DNA of 64,000 bases from Bacteroidales bacterium (GCA_012838865.1 DUOK01000026.1:1-64000); one strand, 5' to 3'; positions 49,095-58,727 are shown, counted from the stretch's first letter. Numbers and translations: made by a program. The notes: a model not told the origin generated them from the letters alone.

Positions 49095-49125
49095 AAACCC
49101 GATGGCCTGCCATCGGGTTTTTCTT
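49095..49125 (+). terminator. Terminator of tRNA-His
   Basis: AAACCCGATGGC-CT-GCCATCGGGTTT, perfect 12-base inverted repeat, followed by TTCTTTT. Confidence 0.85.
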
Positions 49126-49229
49126 TTACACCTCCACGACCCTCCGCCATCTACTCCACAGACACATCCGTCAAATAAGTCGGCACAGCGCAACTGTTTT
49201 CCCTAATTTTAGGCTATTAACCCGTTTTC

Positions 49230-50702
49230 ATGCAAGGTAAAAACAGTTTCTTTTACGTGTTTCTGCTCCTGTGGAGCCTCCTGTTCGGCTCCCCCTTGGT
49301 GGCCCAAACCAATCTTTTGCAAGAAATTTCCAAAGCAGAATCGGCCACTTTCAGTCTCACCGCCCACAACAAACAGGAGCTGCCTACCGACACGGCAAGA
49401 GGCTTCTTTATTGGCGCCAACGGACTGGCCCTCACCTCGACCGCGCTGCTGCGCAATGCCGACACGCTGGTGGTAAGCGATCACCGCAACAAAAACCTCG
49501 CCCTCGATCGGGTTATCGCCATTCACCCCTACGCCAACCTGGCGTTGGTGCGGCTCGCGGGCTACCGCAACCGCGACGATGGCTTTTTAACCCCGGAGCG
49601 AAGACCCTACAATCCCTGGGGAGAAGTCCTCCATATTGCTCCCCGCGACGACCAACAACACAGGTCCCGCATTACTGCAATTACACAAATGCTTCAGGTT
49701 TTTGGGTTGGGCAGAAGCGCCGTACTGTCCCTGCGGGCAAGTTCCGGAGAGCGTTGCGCTCCCCTACTCAACGAAAGCGGCCACTTTATCGGCATCAGCC
49801 ATCGTTTGCATTTCGACGCGCAGTGGGTAATGCTGCCCGTTTATTTGTTGGGCGATAAAAATTGGCAAAATGTAGACCAGGATTGGTCCTCCTTTAAGAA
49901 GAGAAGCGACCGCCTGCAACTTTGCGACCCCAACTGCTGTGAGGGACTGCTCCTGCAGGCCATGGAAAAATGGACCGAATCGGCACGTGCCTTCAGCACA
50001 GCCCTGCGCATCCAGCCCGGACATCCCCAAATCCTGGCCTGGCGGGCACTCAGTCGCCTCAGTTACGGCAACACCCTGGGCGCGCAGGAAGATCTGGACC
50101 GCTGCAGCCGGGATCCATCAGCCGCAGCGGTGACTGCCTACACCCAAAGCAAGCTCTTGCTGCAAAATGAGCAAGCGGGAAAAGCACAAGAGGTCCTGCT
50201 CGCCGCATTGGGAACCGACGATAATCTGGCCGAAGGCTTTCTTCTTTTGGGGCAGATTCAACAAGGCAGCAAAGAAACCCGCAAGGCCTACGCAAGCCTC
50301 TCGCACGCCCTGGAGCTCGACAGTCTCCTGGCCATGGCCTGGTACGAAAGAGGACGCTTAAGCATGCAATACGCGAGCGACCAACAAGTGGCACTCAGCG
50401 ATCTGGAAACTGCGGCACGTCTGAACCCCTTTCTCCCCGGCATCTATACCCTTATTGGAAGCATTCATTTTCAGCGCAACGATTATCTGAAGGCCATTGG
50501 GGACTTCGATCGTGCATTAAGGATCAATCCTGCCGACGATCATGCCCTGATGCAGCGGGGGATGGCCCGTTTCAATACAGGTCTCAAAGAAGGCGCCTGC
50601 AGCGACTGGAGTGCAGCCGGACGCCTGGGCAACACTCAGGCATTCAGGCTCATATCAAGACACTGCAACAATGTAAAAAACAAGACTTTACAGGCTTTCT
50701 AA
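49230..50702 (+). CDS. Secreted trypsin-fold pseudoprotease with TPR repeats
   Basis: 490 residues. Signal peptide (MQGKNSFFYVFLLLWSLLFGSPLVAQ), then a trypsin/HtrA-like domain at about 30-205 (ARGFFIGANGLALTSTALL, IAIHPYANLALVRLAG, ERCAPLLNESGHFIGIS) and at least five TPR-like helix pairs at about 225-480 (AARSFSTALRIQPGHPQILAW-type units). Compared with active HtrA-like enzymes the His position (NxHV) is TSTAL, the Asp of DLALLK is Asn, and the GNSGGP/GSP serine position is CAP. All three catalytic residues look lost. A binding or scaffold role in the periplasm is inferred. Confidence 0.7.
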   Translation: MQGKNSFFYVFLLLWSLLFGSPLVAQTNLLQEISKAESATFSLTAHNKQELPTDTARGFFIGANGLALTSTALLRNADTLVVSDHRNKNLALDRVIAIHPYANLALVRLAGYRNRDDGFLTPERRPYNPWGEVLHIAPRDDQQHRSRITAITQMLQVFGLGRSAVLSLRASSGERCAPLLNESGHFIGISHRLHFDAQWVMLPVYLLGDKNWQNVDQDWSSFKKRSDRLQLCDPNCCEGLLLQAMEKWTESARAFSTALRIQPGHPQILAWRALSRLSYGNTLGAQEDLDRCSRDPSAAAVTAYTQSKLLLQNEQAGKAQEVLLAALGTDDNLAEGFLLLGQIQQGSKETRKAYASLSHALELDSLLAMAWYERGRLSMQYASDQQVALSDLETAARLNPFLPGIYTLIGSIHFQRNDYLKAIGDFDRALRINPADDHALMQRGMARFNTGLKEGACSDWSAAGRLGNTQAFRLISRHCNNVKNKTLQAF

Positions 50703-50718
50703 AGCCCCCTCCCCGCAG

Positions 50719-50742
50719 GTACGATATTTTTTCGTACTTTTG
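50719..50742 (+). promoter_or_regulatory. -7 box of prfB with overlapping inverted repeat
   Basis: TACTTTTG (50735-50742) fits TAnnTTTG and lies 20 bases before the prfB ATG. The inverted repeat GTACGA-N7-TCGTAC (50719-50737) overlaps its first three bases. Confidence 0.5.
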
Positions 50743-50762
50743 CGGCTTAAAAACAAATCTCT

Positions 50763-51873
50763 ATGGTAACACCAGAGCAAATTAAAGACTTAAGTGTTCG
50801 CGAAGCGGCGCTGAGGAGGTATCTTTGACATCGATCGTAAAAAGATTGAGATAGAAGAAGAAGAATTGCGCTCCCAGGCCCCGGATTTTTGGGAAGATGC
50901 CAAAAAGGCCGAAGAGCAGATGAAAAAATTAAAAGAGCTCAAGAGCTGGGTTAATGCTTACGAGGCCATAAAAACAGCAACAGCCGATCTGCAGGTATTG
51001 TACGATTTCTTTAAAGAAGGCGAAGCGGAGGAGGCGGACGTTCAGGAAGCTTATAAGCAGGCCCTCAGGCAGACAGAAGACCTCGAGTTGCGCAATATGC
51101 TGCAGAAGGAGGAGGATAAGCTGGGCGCCCTACTCAAAATCAATGCCGGCGCCGGCGGCACCGAAAGCCAGGATTGGGCAGAAATGCTGATGCGTATGTA
51201 TGTGCGCTGGGGCGAACAAAACAAGTACAAAGTCTCGGTAAATCACATACTGGAAGGTGAAGAAGCGGGTATAAAAACCGTCACGCTGCAATTCGAGGGC
51301 GACTACGCCTACGGCTACCTGAAAGGCGAAAACGGCGTACACCGCCTGGTGCGCCTCTCCCCCTTCAACTCGGCCAACAAACGCATGACCTCCTTCACCT
51401 CCGTCTATGTAATTCCCCTCATCGACGACTCCATCGAAGTCGACATCAATCCCGCCGACATCACCTGGGAAACCTTCCGCTCGAGCGGCGCAGGAGGCCA
51501 GAATGTAAACAAAGTGGAAACCGGAGTACGTTTGCGTCACGCCCCAACGGGCATCGTGATTGAAAACACCGAATCGCGCTCGCAGGGTGGCAACAAGGAA
51601 AACGCCCTGCGCAACCTCAAGTCGCAACTCTACGAAATGGAATTGCAAAAGCGTCTGGAGGAGCAAAACAAAATTGAATCCCAGAAGAAAAAGATCGAAT
51701 GGGGCTCCCAAATCCGCTCCTACGTCCTGCAGCCCTACAAATTGGTAAAAGATGTGCGCACCGGTCACGAGACCAGCAACGTGCAGGCGGTGCTCGACGG
51801 GGAACTGGAGGGCTTTATCAAAGCCTGGTTGATGGAGTACGGCGCCAACGACGTATTTGAAAAAGAGGCCTAA
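50763..51873 (+). CDS. prfB: Peptide chain release factor 2, programmed +1 frameshift
   Basis: RF2 releases peptides at UGA and UAA. The gene is split: ORF1 starts ATG 50763 and reads 21 codons to CTT TGA (50823-50828). ORF2 continues in the +1 frame from GAC at 50827 to 51873, giving 369 residues in total (join 50763-50825, 50827-51873). The slip site AGGAGG TAT CTT TGA C has the same layout as the well-known E. coli prfB site. GGQ is in [15 protein letters not shown] and the stop-recognition SPF in [12 protein letters not shown]. The ORF track shows only ORF2 from an internal CGC/ATG-like start at 50866. ribF follows after 15 bases. Confidence 0.95.
50814..50829 (+). promoter_or_regulatory. 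prfB +1 recoding site
   Basis: AGGAGG (internal Shine-Dalgarno, 50814-50819), TAT, then CTT TGA C. The tRNA-Leu slips from CTT to TTT and the ribosome continues at GAC. Low RF2 favours slippage, so RF2 controls its own synthesis. Confidence 0.92.
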
Positions 51874-51888
51874 AACAGAGGAAAGCGC

Positions 51889-52833
51889 ATGCAGATACAC
51901 CCTTCCATCGAAACCTACAGCGGCCCCCCGCCCGTGCTCACCATGGGCACCTTTGACGGCGTGCATCCCGGGCACCTCGCTCTCCTTCGGGAGCTGGTGC
52001 GCCTGGCCAAAGCGCTGAACACCGTTTCGCTTGTACTCACATTCTGGCCGCACCCACGTCTGGTATTGGGACACGATCCGGAAAAGTTGCGCCTGCTCAA
52101 CACCCTGGAAGAAAAAACCCGCATCCTCAGCGAGACCGGCGTCGATCACCTGGTTGTATTGCCGTTTACCACTGAGTTGGCCCGACTTTCAGCAAGCGAA
52201 TTCACCACCCGCATCCTGGCTGAACAACTTAAAACCCGCCATCTTCTGGTAGGTTTCAACCACCGTTTTGGCAAGGACGGCGTTCGATCGGAAGAGCTCG
52301 ATGCCCTGGCCACCAGGCTCGGTTTCGGACTCAGTCGCTACCAGGCGGTGGAAATAGACGGCCAAAGACCCAGCTCTACCCGCATAAGGCAACTGCTGCT
52401 GGAAGGCAGGATTCCCGAAGCCAATGCGCTGCTGGGCTATGCCTACAGCATAACGGGACGCGTAGTGGGGGGACAACAACTGGGCCGACGTCTTTCCTAT
52501 CCCACCGCCAATTTACAGGTGAACGAAAGGGCCAAACTCCTGCCGCCCGACGGCGTATACGCCTGCCGGGTGCGCATCACCGGAAAGACTTTTGGAGGGA
52601 TGGTGAATATTGGCGTTAAACCAACTGTAAACACCCAAATGGATCATCGCTCCGTAGAAGTACACATCCTGGATTTTAAGGAGGACATCTATTCCGAAGA
52701 AATAAGCCTGGAATTCTTGCACAAAACACGGGAAGAAATGAAATTTGAGGGACTGGAGGCACTGAAAACACAATTGGGAAAAGACGAAACAGAGATCAGG
52801 AAGCTCCTGCAAAAGCATGGACTTCCCACCTGA
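51889..52833 (+). CDS. ribF: Bifunctional riboflavin kinase / FMN adenylyltransferase
   Basis: 314 residues. N-terminal adenylyltransferase: TMGTFDGVHPGHLALL (HxGH-like) and FNHRFGKDGVRS. The C-terminal kinase: GRVVGGQQLGRRLSYPTANL (PTAN) and DGVYACRV...GGMVNIGVKPTV. It turns riboflavin into FMN and FAD. It starts 15 bases after prfB and is probably in the same transcript. Confidence 0.95.
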   Translation: MQIHPSIETYSGPPPVLTMGTFDGVHPGHLALLRELVRLAKALNTVSLVLTFWPHPRLVLGHDPEKLRLLNTLEEKTRILSETGVDHLVVLPFTTELARLSASEFTTRILAEQLKTRHLLVGFNHRFGKDGVRSEELDALATRLGFGLSRYQAVEIDGQRPSSTRIRQLLLEGRIPEANALLGYAYSITGRVVGGQQLGRRLSYPTANLQVNERAKLLPPDGVYACRVRITGKTFGGMVNIGVKPTVNTQMDHRSVEVHILDFKEDIYSEEISLEFLHKTREEMKFEGLEALKTQLGKDETEIRKLLQKHGLPT

Positions 52834-52866
52834 TAAATCAAAGCACTATAATTTAAAAACAGCACC

Positions 52867-54282
<1,416 letters not shown>

Positions 54283-54307
54283 TAAAGGAGCAACAAAGGG
54301 ACACAAG

Positions 54308-54341
54308 AAGAGGGGGTGGCACAAGCCGGAAGCCCCCTTTT
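54308..54341 (+). terminator. Terminator of ahcY
   Basis: AAGAGGGGG pairs with CCCCCTTTT (one G-U), inner GGC-ACAA-GCC pairing, then CTTTTTAC. Confidence 0.65.
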
Positions 54342-54392
54342 CTTTTTACTTTACCCCGGAAAACCCATCAAGTAATCTCCTTACATTTAGCC

Positions 54393-54821
54393 CTAGTTGT
54401 AGATGATCAAAGTGGAACCATCCACCCGCGTCTTATAGCGCTTCAGGGAATACGCAGAAGGACCCTCCACCACGTTCCCGATTCCGGACAACAATAAAAA
54501 CCGGGAGCCACAGCAAGGACAAACCGCCAGAGTGGGATCTTCCTTGTCAACAGCCACCCTGCATTGCGGATCCTTGTCGTGGGGACAGTAGCATTCAAAG
54601 GCGTAATACTCATCCATGGGGTCGCGATAAACAATGACACCAGCCACGCCCACCCGGGCACCATAAGTATCTGTGCGCAAGGTAAAGACCTGCTTGTTGT
54701 AATCGGGCAAGCCCAGATTAACATAGGCGCTAAAGCGGTAGTTGGGCACCGGATGTTCTTCTTTTTTGCAACCAAAAAGAAGAAGCAACGTACAAGCGAC
54801 CAAGAGCGAATATTTCAGCAT
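54393..54821 (-). CDS. Rieske-like lipoprotein
   Basis: 142 residues from ATG 54821 (MLKYSLLVACTLLLLFGCKKEE), where LFGC is a lipobox; the track start adds 13 residues. The mature part has a Rieske-type ligand layout: YCPHDKDP (Cys-x-His) and CPCCGSRFLLLSG (normally CPCHGSRF). The second His ligand is therefore replaced by Cys. Similar small lipoproteins with CPxCGS occur in Bacteroidota. [2Fe-2S] binding or zinc binding are both possible. Location: outer or inner membrane anchored, periplasmic side. Confidence 0.72.
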   Translation of the reverse strand: MLKYSLLVACTLLLLFGCKKEEHPVPNYRFSAYVNLGLPDYNKQVFTLRTDTYGARVGVAGVIVYRDPMDEYYAFECYCPHDKDPQCRVAVDKEDPTLAVCPCCGSRFLLLSGIGNVVEGPSAYSLKRYKTRVDGSTLIIYN

Positions 54822-54964
54822 AGCAAAAAGTAGGTTCAAGATAAAACAAAACAGCAGCACGACTGTTTAACCTGCAGACTATCAGCGACCGGACATTTTT
54901 TCGGGTCGCTTTGTTTGTTTATTTGTTTTGTTCGGGCTAAATTAGCTATTATTTATTTACCGCA

Positions 54965-55432
54965 ATGGGAGATTTCGGAGACATATTATACATCCTCGTA
55001 ATGATCGGAGCCCTGGTTTTGAGCGTACTCAAAAAATCCAGGAGCAAAGAGCAGCAAGGAGATGGTATGCCCGAAAACGAAGCCAGTCCCTTCCCTGAAG
55101 AAGCCTTTCCGCCCTTTGGGGAGTGGCTGGAAGACGAAAGGCGCCCACAAGCCCAACCCACAAACACCAGTGAGGCCATCCCACAGCCCATGAAGGCAGA
55201 GAAACTGGAACCTCAAAAGCTGAACTACAAAAAACCGGACTACCAGAGCATCAAAAGGTCGGACAGCCTGAAACGAGCGGAGCAAATCACAAGGATTACC
55301 CGAAGGCCGGAGACCAAAATTCTGGAAGACGAAGACGACAGCTACAACACGTCTTCCTGGTTGCAAGAGGAGCGCTATGATTGGCGCAAGGCAGTAATTT
55401 ACTCAGAAGTACTGAAAAGGCCAATCATTTAA
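54965..55432 (+). CDS. Unnamed single-TM protein with conserved C-terminal RKAVIYSEVLKRP motif
   Basis: 155 residues, family without a name I know. One N-terminal transmembrane helix (about 7-23, ILYILVMIGALVLSVL) with no signal peptidase site, followed by a long polar, disordered-looking stretch rich in Glu, Pro, Lys and Arg. The last residues WRKAVIYSEVLKRPII resemble a short motif (KAVIYSEIL) that ends many small Bacteroidota membrane proteins. The body probably lies in the cytoplasm. It is about 140 bases upstream of greA on the same strand. No function proposed. Confidence 0.65.
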   Translation: MGDFGDILYILVMIGALVLSVLKKSRSKEQQGDGMPENEASPFPEEAFPPFGEWLEDERRPQAQPTNTSEAIPQPMKAEKLEPQKLNYKKPDYQSIKRSDSLKRAEQITRITRRPETKILEDEDDSYNTSSWLQEERYDWRKAVIYSEVLKRPII

Positions 55433-55505
55433 TCCCTTACAACCCCTTTACAAACCAACGAAATTTTACTCAACGCACTTATGCTGTCCCGATTAGGACA
55501 GCTAA

Positions 55506-55528
55506 GAGTCCCGAAACATTCGGGATTC
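55506..55528 (+). terminator. Hairpin in the greA leader (terminator or attenuator)
   Basis: GAGTCCCGAA-ACA-TTCGGGATTC (one G-U), followed by TGTATTTTATT. A second hairpin GCTGTCC-N6-GGACAGC (55483-55502) stands just before it. They lie 50-90 bases upstream of greA, so they may end the upstream transcript or regulate greA. Confidence 0.55.
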
Positions 55529-55558
55529 TGTATTTTATTAAACGTATCTATAACGAAT

Positions 55559-55565
55559 AAGGAGG
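55559..55565 (+). promoter_or_regulatory. Strong Shine-Dalgarno before greA
   Basis: AAGGAGG, 8 bases before ATG 55574 and only 2 before ATG 55568. The spacing selects 55574 as start. Such a motif is unusual in Bacteroidota, which mostly lack Shine-Dalgarno sequences. Confidence 0.7.
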
Positions 55566-55573
55566 AAATGAAC

Positions 55574-56047
55574 ATGTCAAAAGTGAGCTACATCACAGAA
55601 GAGGGCCTGAAAAAACTGCGAGAAGAACTGGCTCATCTCGAATCGGTGGAAAGACCGAACATCTCGAAGCAAATTGCTGAGGCACGCGACAAGGGCGACC
55701 TCTCGGAAAATGCCGAATACGATGCGGCCAAAGAGGCACAAGGTATGCTGGAAATGAAAATTGCCAAGCTGAAAGAAACCATTGCCAGCAGCCGCATCAT
55801 CGACGAGTCCAAACTGGACACCTCCAAGGTGCAGATCATGAATAAGGTAAAGATCAAAAACCTCAAAAACAATGCGGTAATGACCTACACCCTGGTTTCG
55901 GAAAGTGAAGCCGACCTCAAAGCCGGCAAACTGTCCATTTCTACCCCCATTGCCAAAGGCCTGCTGGGACATAAGGTGGGCGACAAAGTCGACATTCAGG
56001 TTCCCTCGGGCATCATCCCCTTTGAAGTGCTCGAAATATCCCTGTAA
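55574..56047 (+). CDS. greA: Transcription elongation factor GreA
   Basis: 157 residues from ATG 55574 (MSKVSYITEEGLKKLREEL), the usual length. GreA inserts its coiled coil into the RNA polymerase secondary channel and stimulates cleavage of backtracked RNA. The coiled-coil tip acidic pair is in RDKGDLSENAEYDAAKEAQ; the C-terminal FKBP-like domain ends in PFEVLEISL. The track start (55481) would add 31 residues across two hairpins and is rejected. An optimally spaced AAGGAGG precedes the start. Confidence 0.95.
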   Translation: MSKVSYITEEGLKKLREELAHLESVERPNISKQIAEARDKGDLSENAEYDAAKEAQGMLEMKIAKLKETIASSRIIDESKLDTSKVQIMNKVKIKNLKNNAVMTYTLVSESEADLKAGKLSISTPIAKGLLGHKVGDKVDIQVPSGIIPFEVLEISL

Positions 56048-56062
56048 ACTCTTCTTTGACAA

Positions 56063-56102
56063 GCACACAAGGGGTTGTTCTGTGGAGCAACCCCTTGTGT
56101 GC
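56063..56102 (+). terminator. Long hairpin after greA
   Basis: GCACACAAGGGGTTG pairs perfectly with CAACCCCTTGTGTGC (15 pairs, 10-base loop). No T-run follows, but the stem is very stable and 15 bases beyond greA. Confidence 0.7.
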
Positions 56103-56142
56103 ATTCTGCCCCGGACCAAAATAAATAGTGGCAAAAAATTTT

Positions 56143-56150
56143 TATCTTTG
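56143..56150 (+). promoter_or_regulatory. Putative -7 box of the HIT gene
   Basis: TATCTTTG, exact TAnnTTTG, 29 bases before the ATG. Confidence 0.55.
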
Positions 56151-56179
56151 GTGGTACTGCAACATAAACACGCAAAAAT

Positions 56180-56572
56180 ATGGCAAGCATCTTTTCAAAA
56201 ATAATAGCCGGAGAAATCCCCTGCTACAAAATTGCAGAAGACGAGCACTTCTTTGCCTTTCTCGACATCAATCCACTGGCCAAGGGGCATACCCTGGTGG
56301 TGCCCAAACAGGAGACAGACTATGTTTTTGATTTGGACGATGAGCTGCTGGGGGGACTTAGTGTCTTTGCCAAGAAGGTGGCCAGAGCCATTGAGAAAGT
56401 CGTCCCCTGCAAACGCATTGGGGTGGCGGTTTTGGGACTCGAAGTTCCTCATGCTCATGTGCATTTGGTGCCCCTGCAAAGCGAAGCCGACATCAGTTTT
56501 GCCAAGCCTAAGCTGCAACTCGCGAAGGAAGAAATGGAAGCTGTGGCCGAAGCCATCAGAGCTCAACTCTAG
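56180..56572 (+). CDS. HIT family nucleotide-binding hydrolase
   Basis: 130 residues. SIFSKIIAGEIPCYKIAEDEHFFAFLDI is the HIT N-terminus and HAHVHLVPL (about 94-102) is the catalytic histidine triad. Hint-type enzymes hydrolyse adenosine phosphoramidates and AMP-lysine; the exact substrate is unknown. It converges on ruvC with a 7-base gap. Confidence 0.92.
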   Translation: MASIFSKIIAGEIPCYKIAEDEHFFAFLDINPLAKGHTLVVPKQETDYVFDLDDELLGGLSVFAKKVARAIEKVVPCKRIGVAVLGLEVPHAHVHLVPLQSEADISFAKPKLQLAKEEMEAVAEAIRAQL

Positions 56573-56579
56573 AACAAAG

Positions 56580-57152
56580 CTATTTGGCCTTACGCACCCG
56601 ATCGGGATTTTGCGACATAAAAGCCTTCCAACTTTTTGCCCCGCCACCTGCATCGGGTCTGTTGGCCTGAAAATAATGGCAAACTGCTGCGGCCAGTCCG
56701 TCGGTAGCATCCAAATATTTGTGCTCTTCTTTCAGGTTCAAATACTGCTTTAAAAACAAGGCCACCTGCTCCTTACTGGCAGAGCCGCGCCCGGTAATGG
56801 CCTGCTTAATGCGCAAGGGGGCATATTCAAAAATGGGCAGGGAACGCGACAAGGCTGCGGCCATAGCCACACCCTGCGCCCGTCCCAACTTAAGCATCGA
56901 CTGCACATTTTTCCCAAAAAAAGGCGCTTCAATGGCCAATTCATCCGGGTGATAAGTATCAATGAGCTGCACCACCCGCTCAAATATCCGCTTTAATTTC
57001 AGGTAGTGATCGCTGTACTTCTTCAGTTCCAGCACCCCCATAGCTACCATGGAGGGCTTAGAGCCCACCACGCGTAAAACCCCGTAACCCATGACTGTAG
57101 TGCCCGGGTCGATACCCAAAATAATCCGTTCCTTAGGGGCTTGTATCATCAC
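56580..57152 (-). CDS. ruvC: Crossover junction endodeoxyribonuclease RuvC
   Basis: 190 residues. It resolves Holliday junctions. The RNase H-like acidic site is visible: [16 protein letters not shown] (first Asp), [11 protein letters not shown] (Glu) and the C-terminal [15 protein letters not shown] (Asp). The start overlaps the stop of the DUF4286 gene by 4 bases (ATGA), so translation is coupled. Last gene of serS-DUF4286-ruvC; ruvA and ruvB are not here. Confidence 0.95.
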   Translation of the reverse strand: MMIQAPKERIILGIDPGTTVMGYGVLRVVGSKPSMVAMGVLELKKYSDHYLKLKRIFERVVQLIDTYHPDELAIEAPFFGKNVQSMLKLGRAQGVAMAAALSRSLPIFEYAPLRIKQAITGRGSASKEQVALFLKQYLNLKEEHKYLDATDGLAAAVCHYFQANRPDAGGGAKSWKAFMSQNPDRVRKAK

Positions 57153-57451
57153 CAGCTTTTCATAAGGGTACTGAAGTGCGTAGCCTTTTGTCCAAACTTT
57201 AAGCTACACTGCTCCAGTTGAGGCACCAATACCTCATCGAGTTGTGCCACCTGCTCGTCGCTGCCGCAACGCCACTGTACCGAAAAAATACGACTCTCGG
57301 CGTCGGGCACCGCAGAAACCACCTCAAAGACTTCCGCAACCTGCGACCAGCCGCCGGCAGCCAAAGCGGGCAGCATTTGCTGCTCTACCCATTGCCGCCA
57401 TAAGCTGAACACGGCGTCCTGCACGTAAAAAGATGTATTAAAAACAAACAT
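57149..57451 (-). CDS. DUF4286 family protein
   Basis: 100 residues, a ferredoxin-like alpha/beta pattern: [30 protein letters not shown], then a beta strand IFSVQWRC and the end [16 protein letters not shown]. The FNTxF start and FSTLM end are the family signature. Function unknown. It is squeezed between serS (4-base gap) and ruvC (4-base overlap), an arrangement I have seen in Bacteroidota. Confidence 0.85.
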   Translation of the reverse strand: MFVFNTSFYVQDAVFSLWRQWVEQQMLPALAAGGWSQVAEVFEVVSAVPDAESRIFSVQWRCGSDEQVAQLDEVLVPQLEQCSLKFGQKATHFSTLMKSW

Positions 57452-57455
57452 AGAC

Positions 57456-58727
57456 TTAAGAAATCATATCGAAACCACAGAAGGGGACCAGCACCTCGGG
57501 CACCTTAATACCCGCTTCGGACTGGTTGTTCTCCAGCAAGGCCGCCATAATCCGGGGCAGAGCCAGGGCACTGCCATTCAGGGTATGCGCCAGTTGGGTT
57601 TTCTTTTCCCCCTCCTCCTTAAAACGCAGTTTCAGACGGTTGGCCTGAAAGCTCTCAAAATTGCTGACCGAGCTCACCTCCAACCAGCGCTCCTGGGCGG
57701 CAGAATAGACTTCAAAATCGAAAGTCAGGGCCGAAGTAAAACTCATGTCGCCCCCACACAAGCGCAGGATGCGCCAGGGCAGTCCCAGTTTTTCGATCAG
57801 TGATTGCACATGAGCCACCATGGTGTCGAGCACCTTGTACGAAGCATCGGGGTGGGCCACCTGAACAATTTCCACCTTGTCGAACTGATGCAGACGATTG
57901 AGTCCCCGTACATCCTTGCCATAGGAACCGGCCTCACGGCGAAAACAGGCCGAATAAGCACAGTTGCGTTTGGGCAGCTGCGCTGCATTTAAAATGACAT
58001 CACGATAAATATTGGTCACCGGCACTTCGGCGGTGGGAATAAGGTAGAGATTGTCCACCCCCACATGGTACATCTGTCCCTCCTTATCGGGCAACTGTCC
58101 CGTACCAAAACCGGAATCCTCATTAACCAACAGCGGCGGCAGCACTTCTTCATAGCCCGCCTTGGTGGCCTCGTCCAAAAAGAAGTTGATCAGGGCACGC
58201 TGCAGTCGGGCACCCTTCCCCTTATACACGGGAAATCCGGCTCCGGTGAGCTTCACCCCCAGTTCAAAGTCGATCAAATCGTACTTTCTGGCCAACTCCC
58301 AATGCGGCAGGGCCTCCTTTAATTGTGGCAAATCCCCGCCCGAACGTACTTCCTCATTGTCCTCCGCGCCCTTTCCGGCAGGCACCGAGGCATGGGGCAG
58401 ATTGGGTAACTGCACCAAGAGTTGCTGCAGCGCCTGTTCTGTTTCTTCCAGACCGGTGGTGAGGACTTTGATCTGCTCCTTCATCCCGCCGGTTTTTTCC
58501 TTGGCGGCATTGGCCTCCTCGGCCTTGCCTTCCTTAAACAATTGGCCTATGGCCCTCGAAAGCGCATTCATCTCGGCCTGCAGGCCGTCTGCCTCCGCCT
58601 GCTGCGCCTTTCGACGCTGGTCCAAGCCAATAATTTCATCCACCAAAGCGGTGGCATCAAAGTTTTTGATGCGGAGGCGCTCTATAACCCCTGCCTTATT
58701 CTCTTGAATTTGTCTGAGTGTGAGCAT
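57456..58727 (-). CDS. serS: Serine--tRNA ligase
   Basis: 423 residues. The N-terminal coiled-coil arm (about 25-100) binds the long variable arm of tRNA-Ser. Class II motifs: motif 2 NCAYSACFRREAGSYGKDVRGLNRLHQFDKVEI, motif 3 NGSALALPRIMAALLENNQ, and TAEVPVTNIYRD for seryl-adenylate. First gene of serS-DUF4286-ruvC. Confidence 0.96.
   Translation of the reverse strand: MLTLRQIQENKAGVIERLRIKNFDATALVDEIIGLDQRRKAQQAEADGLQAEMNALSRAIGQLFKEGKAEEANAAKEKTGGMKEQIKVLTTGLEETEQALQQLLVQLPNLPHASVPAGKGAEDNEEVRSGGDLPQLKEALPHWELARKYDLIDFELGVKLTGAGFPVYKGKGARLQRALINFFLDEATKAGYEEVLPPLLVNEDSGFGTGQLPDKEGQMYHVGVDNLYLIPTAEVPVTNIYRDVILNAAQLPKRNCAYSACFRREAGSYGKDVRGLNRLHQFDKVEIVQVAHPDASYKVLDTMVAHVQSLIEKLGLPWRILRLCGGDMSFTSALTFDFEVYSAAQERWLEVSSVSNFESFQANRLKLRFKEEGEKKTQLAHTLNGSALALPRIMAALLENNQSEAGIKVPEVLVPFCGFDMIS

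Noticed and set aside
50866-51873. prfB as a 335-residue gene
   Set aside because: It lacks the N-terminal part; the frameshift site and upstream ATG restore a normal 369-residue RF2.
55481-55573. 31-residue N-terminal extension of GreA
   Set aside because: It covers two hairpins and does not resemble GreA; a well-spaced Shine-Dalgarno marks the downstream ATG.
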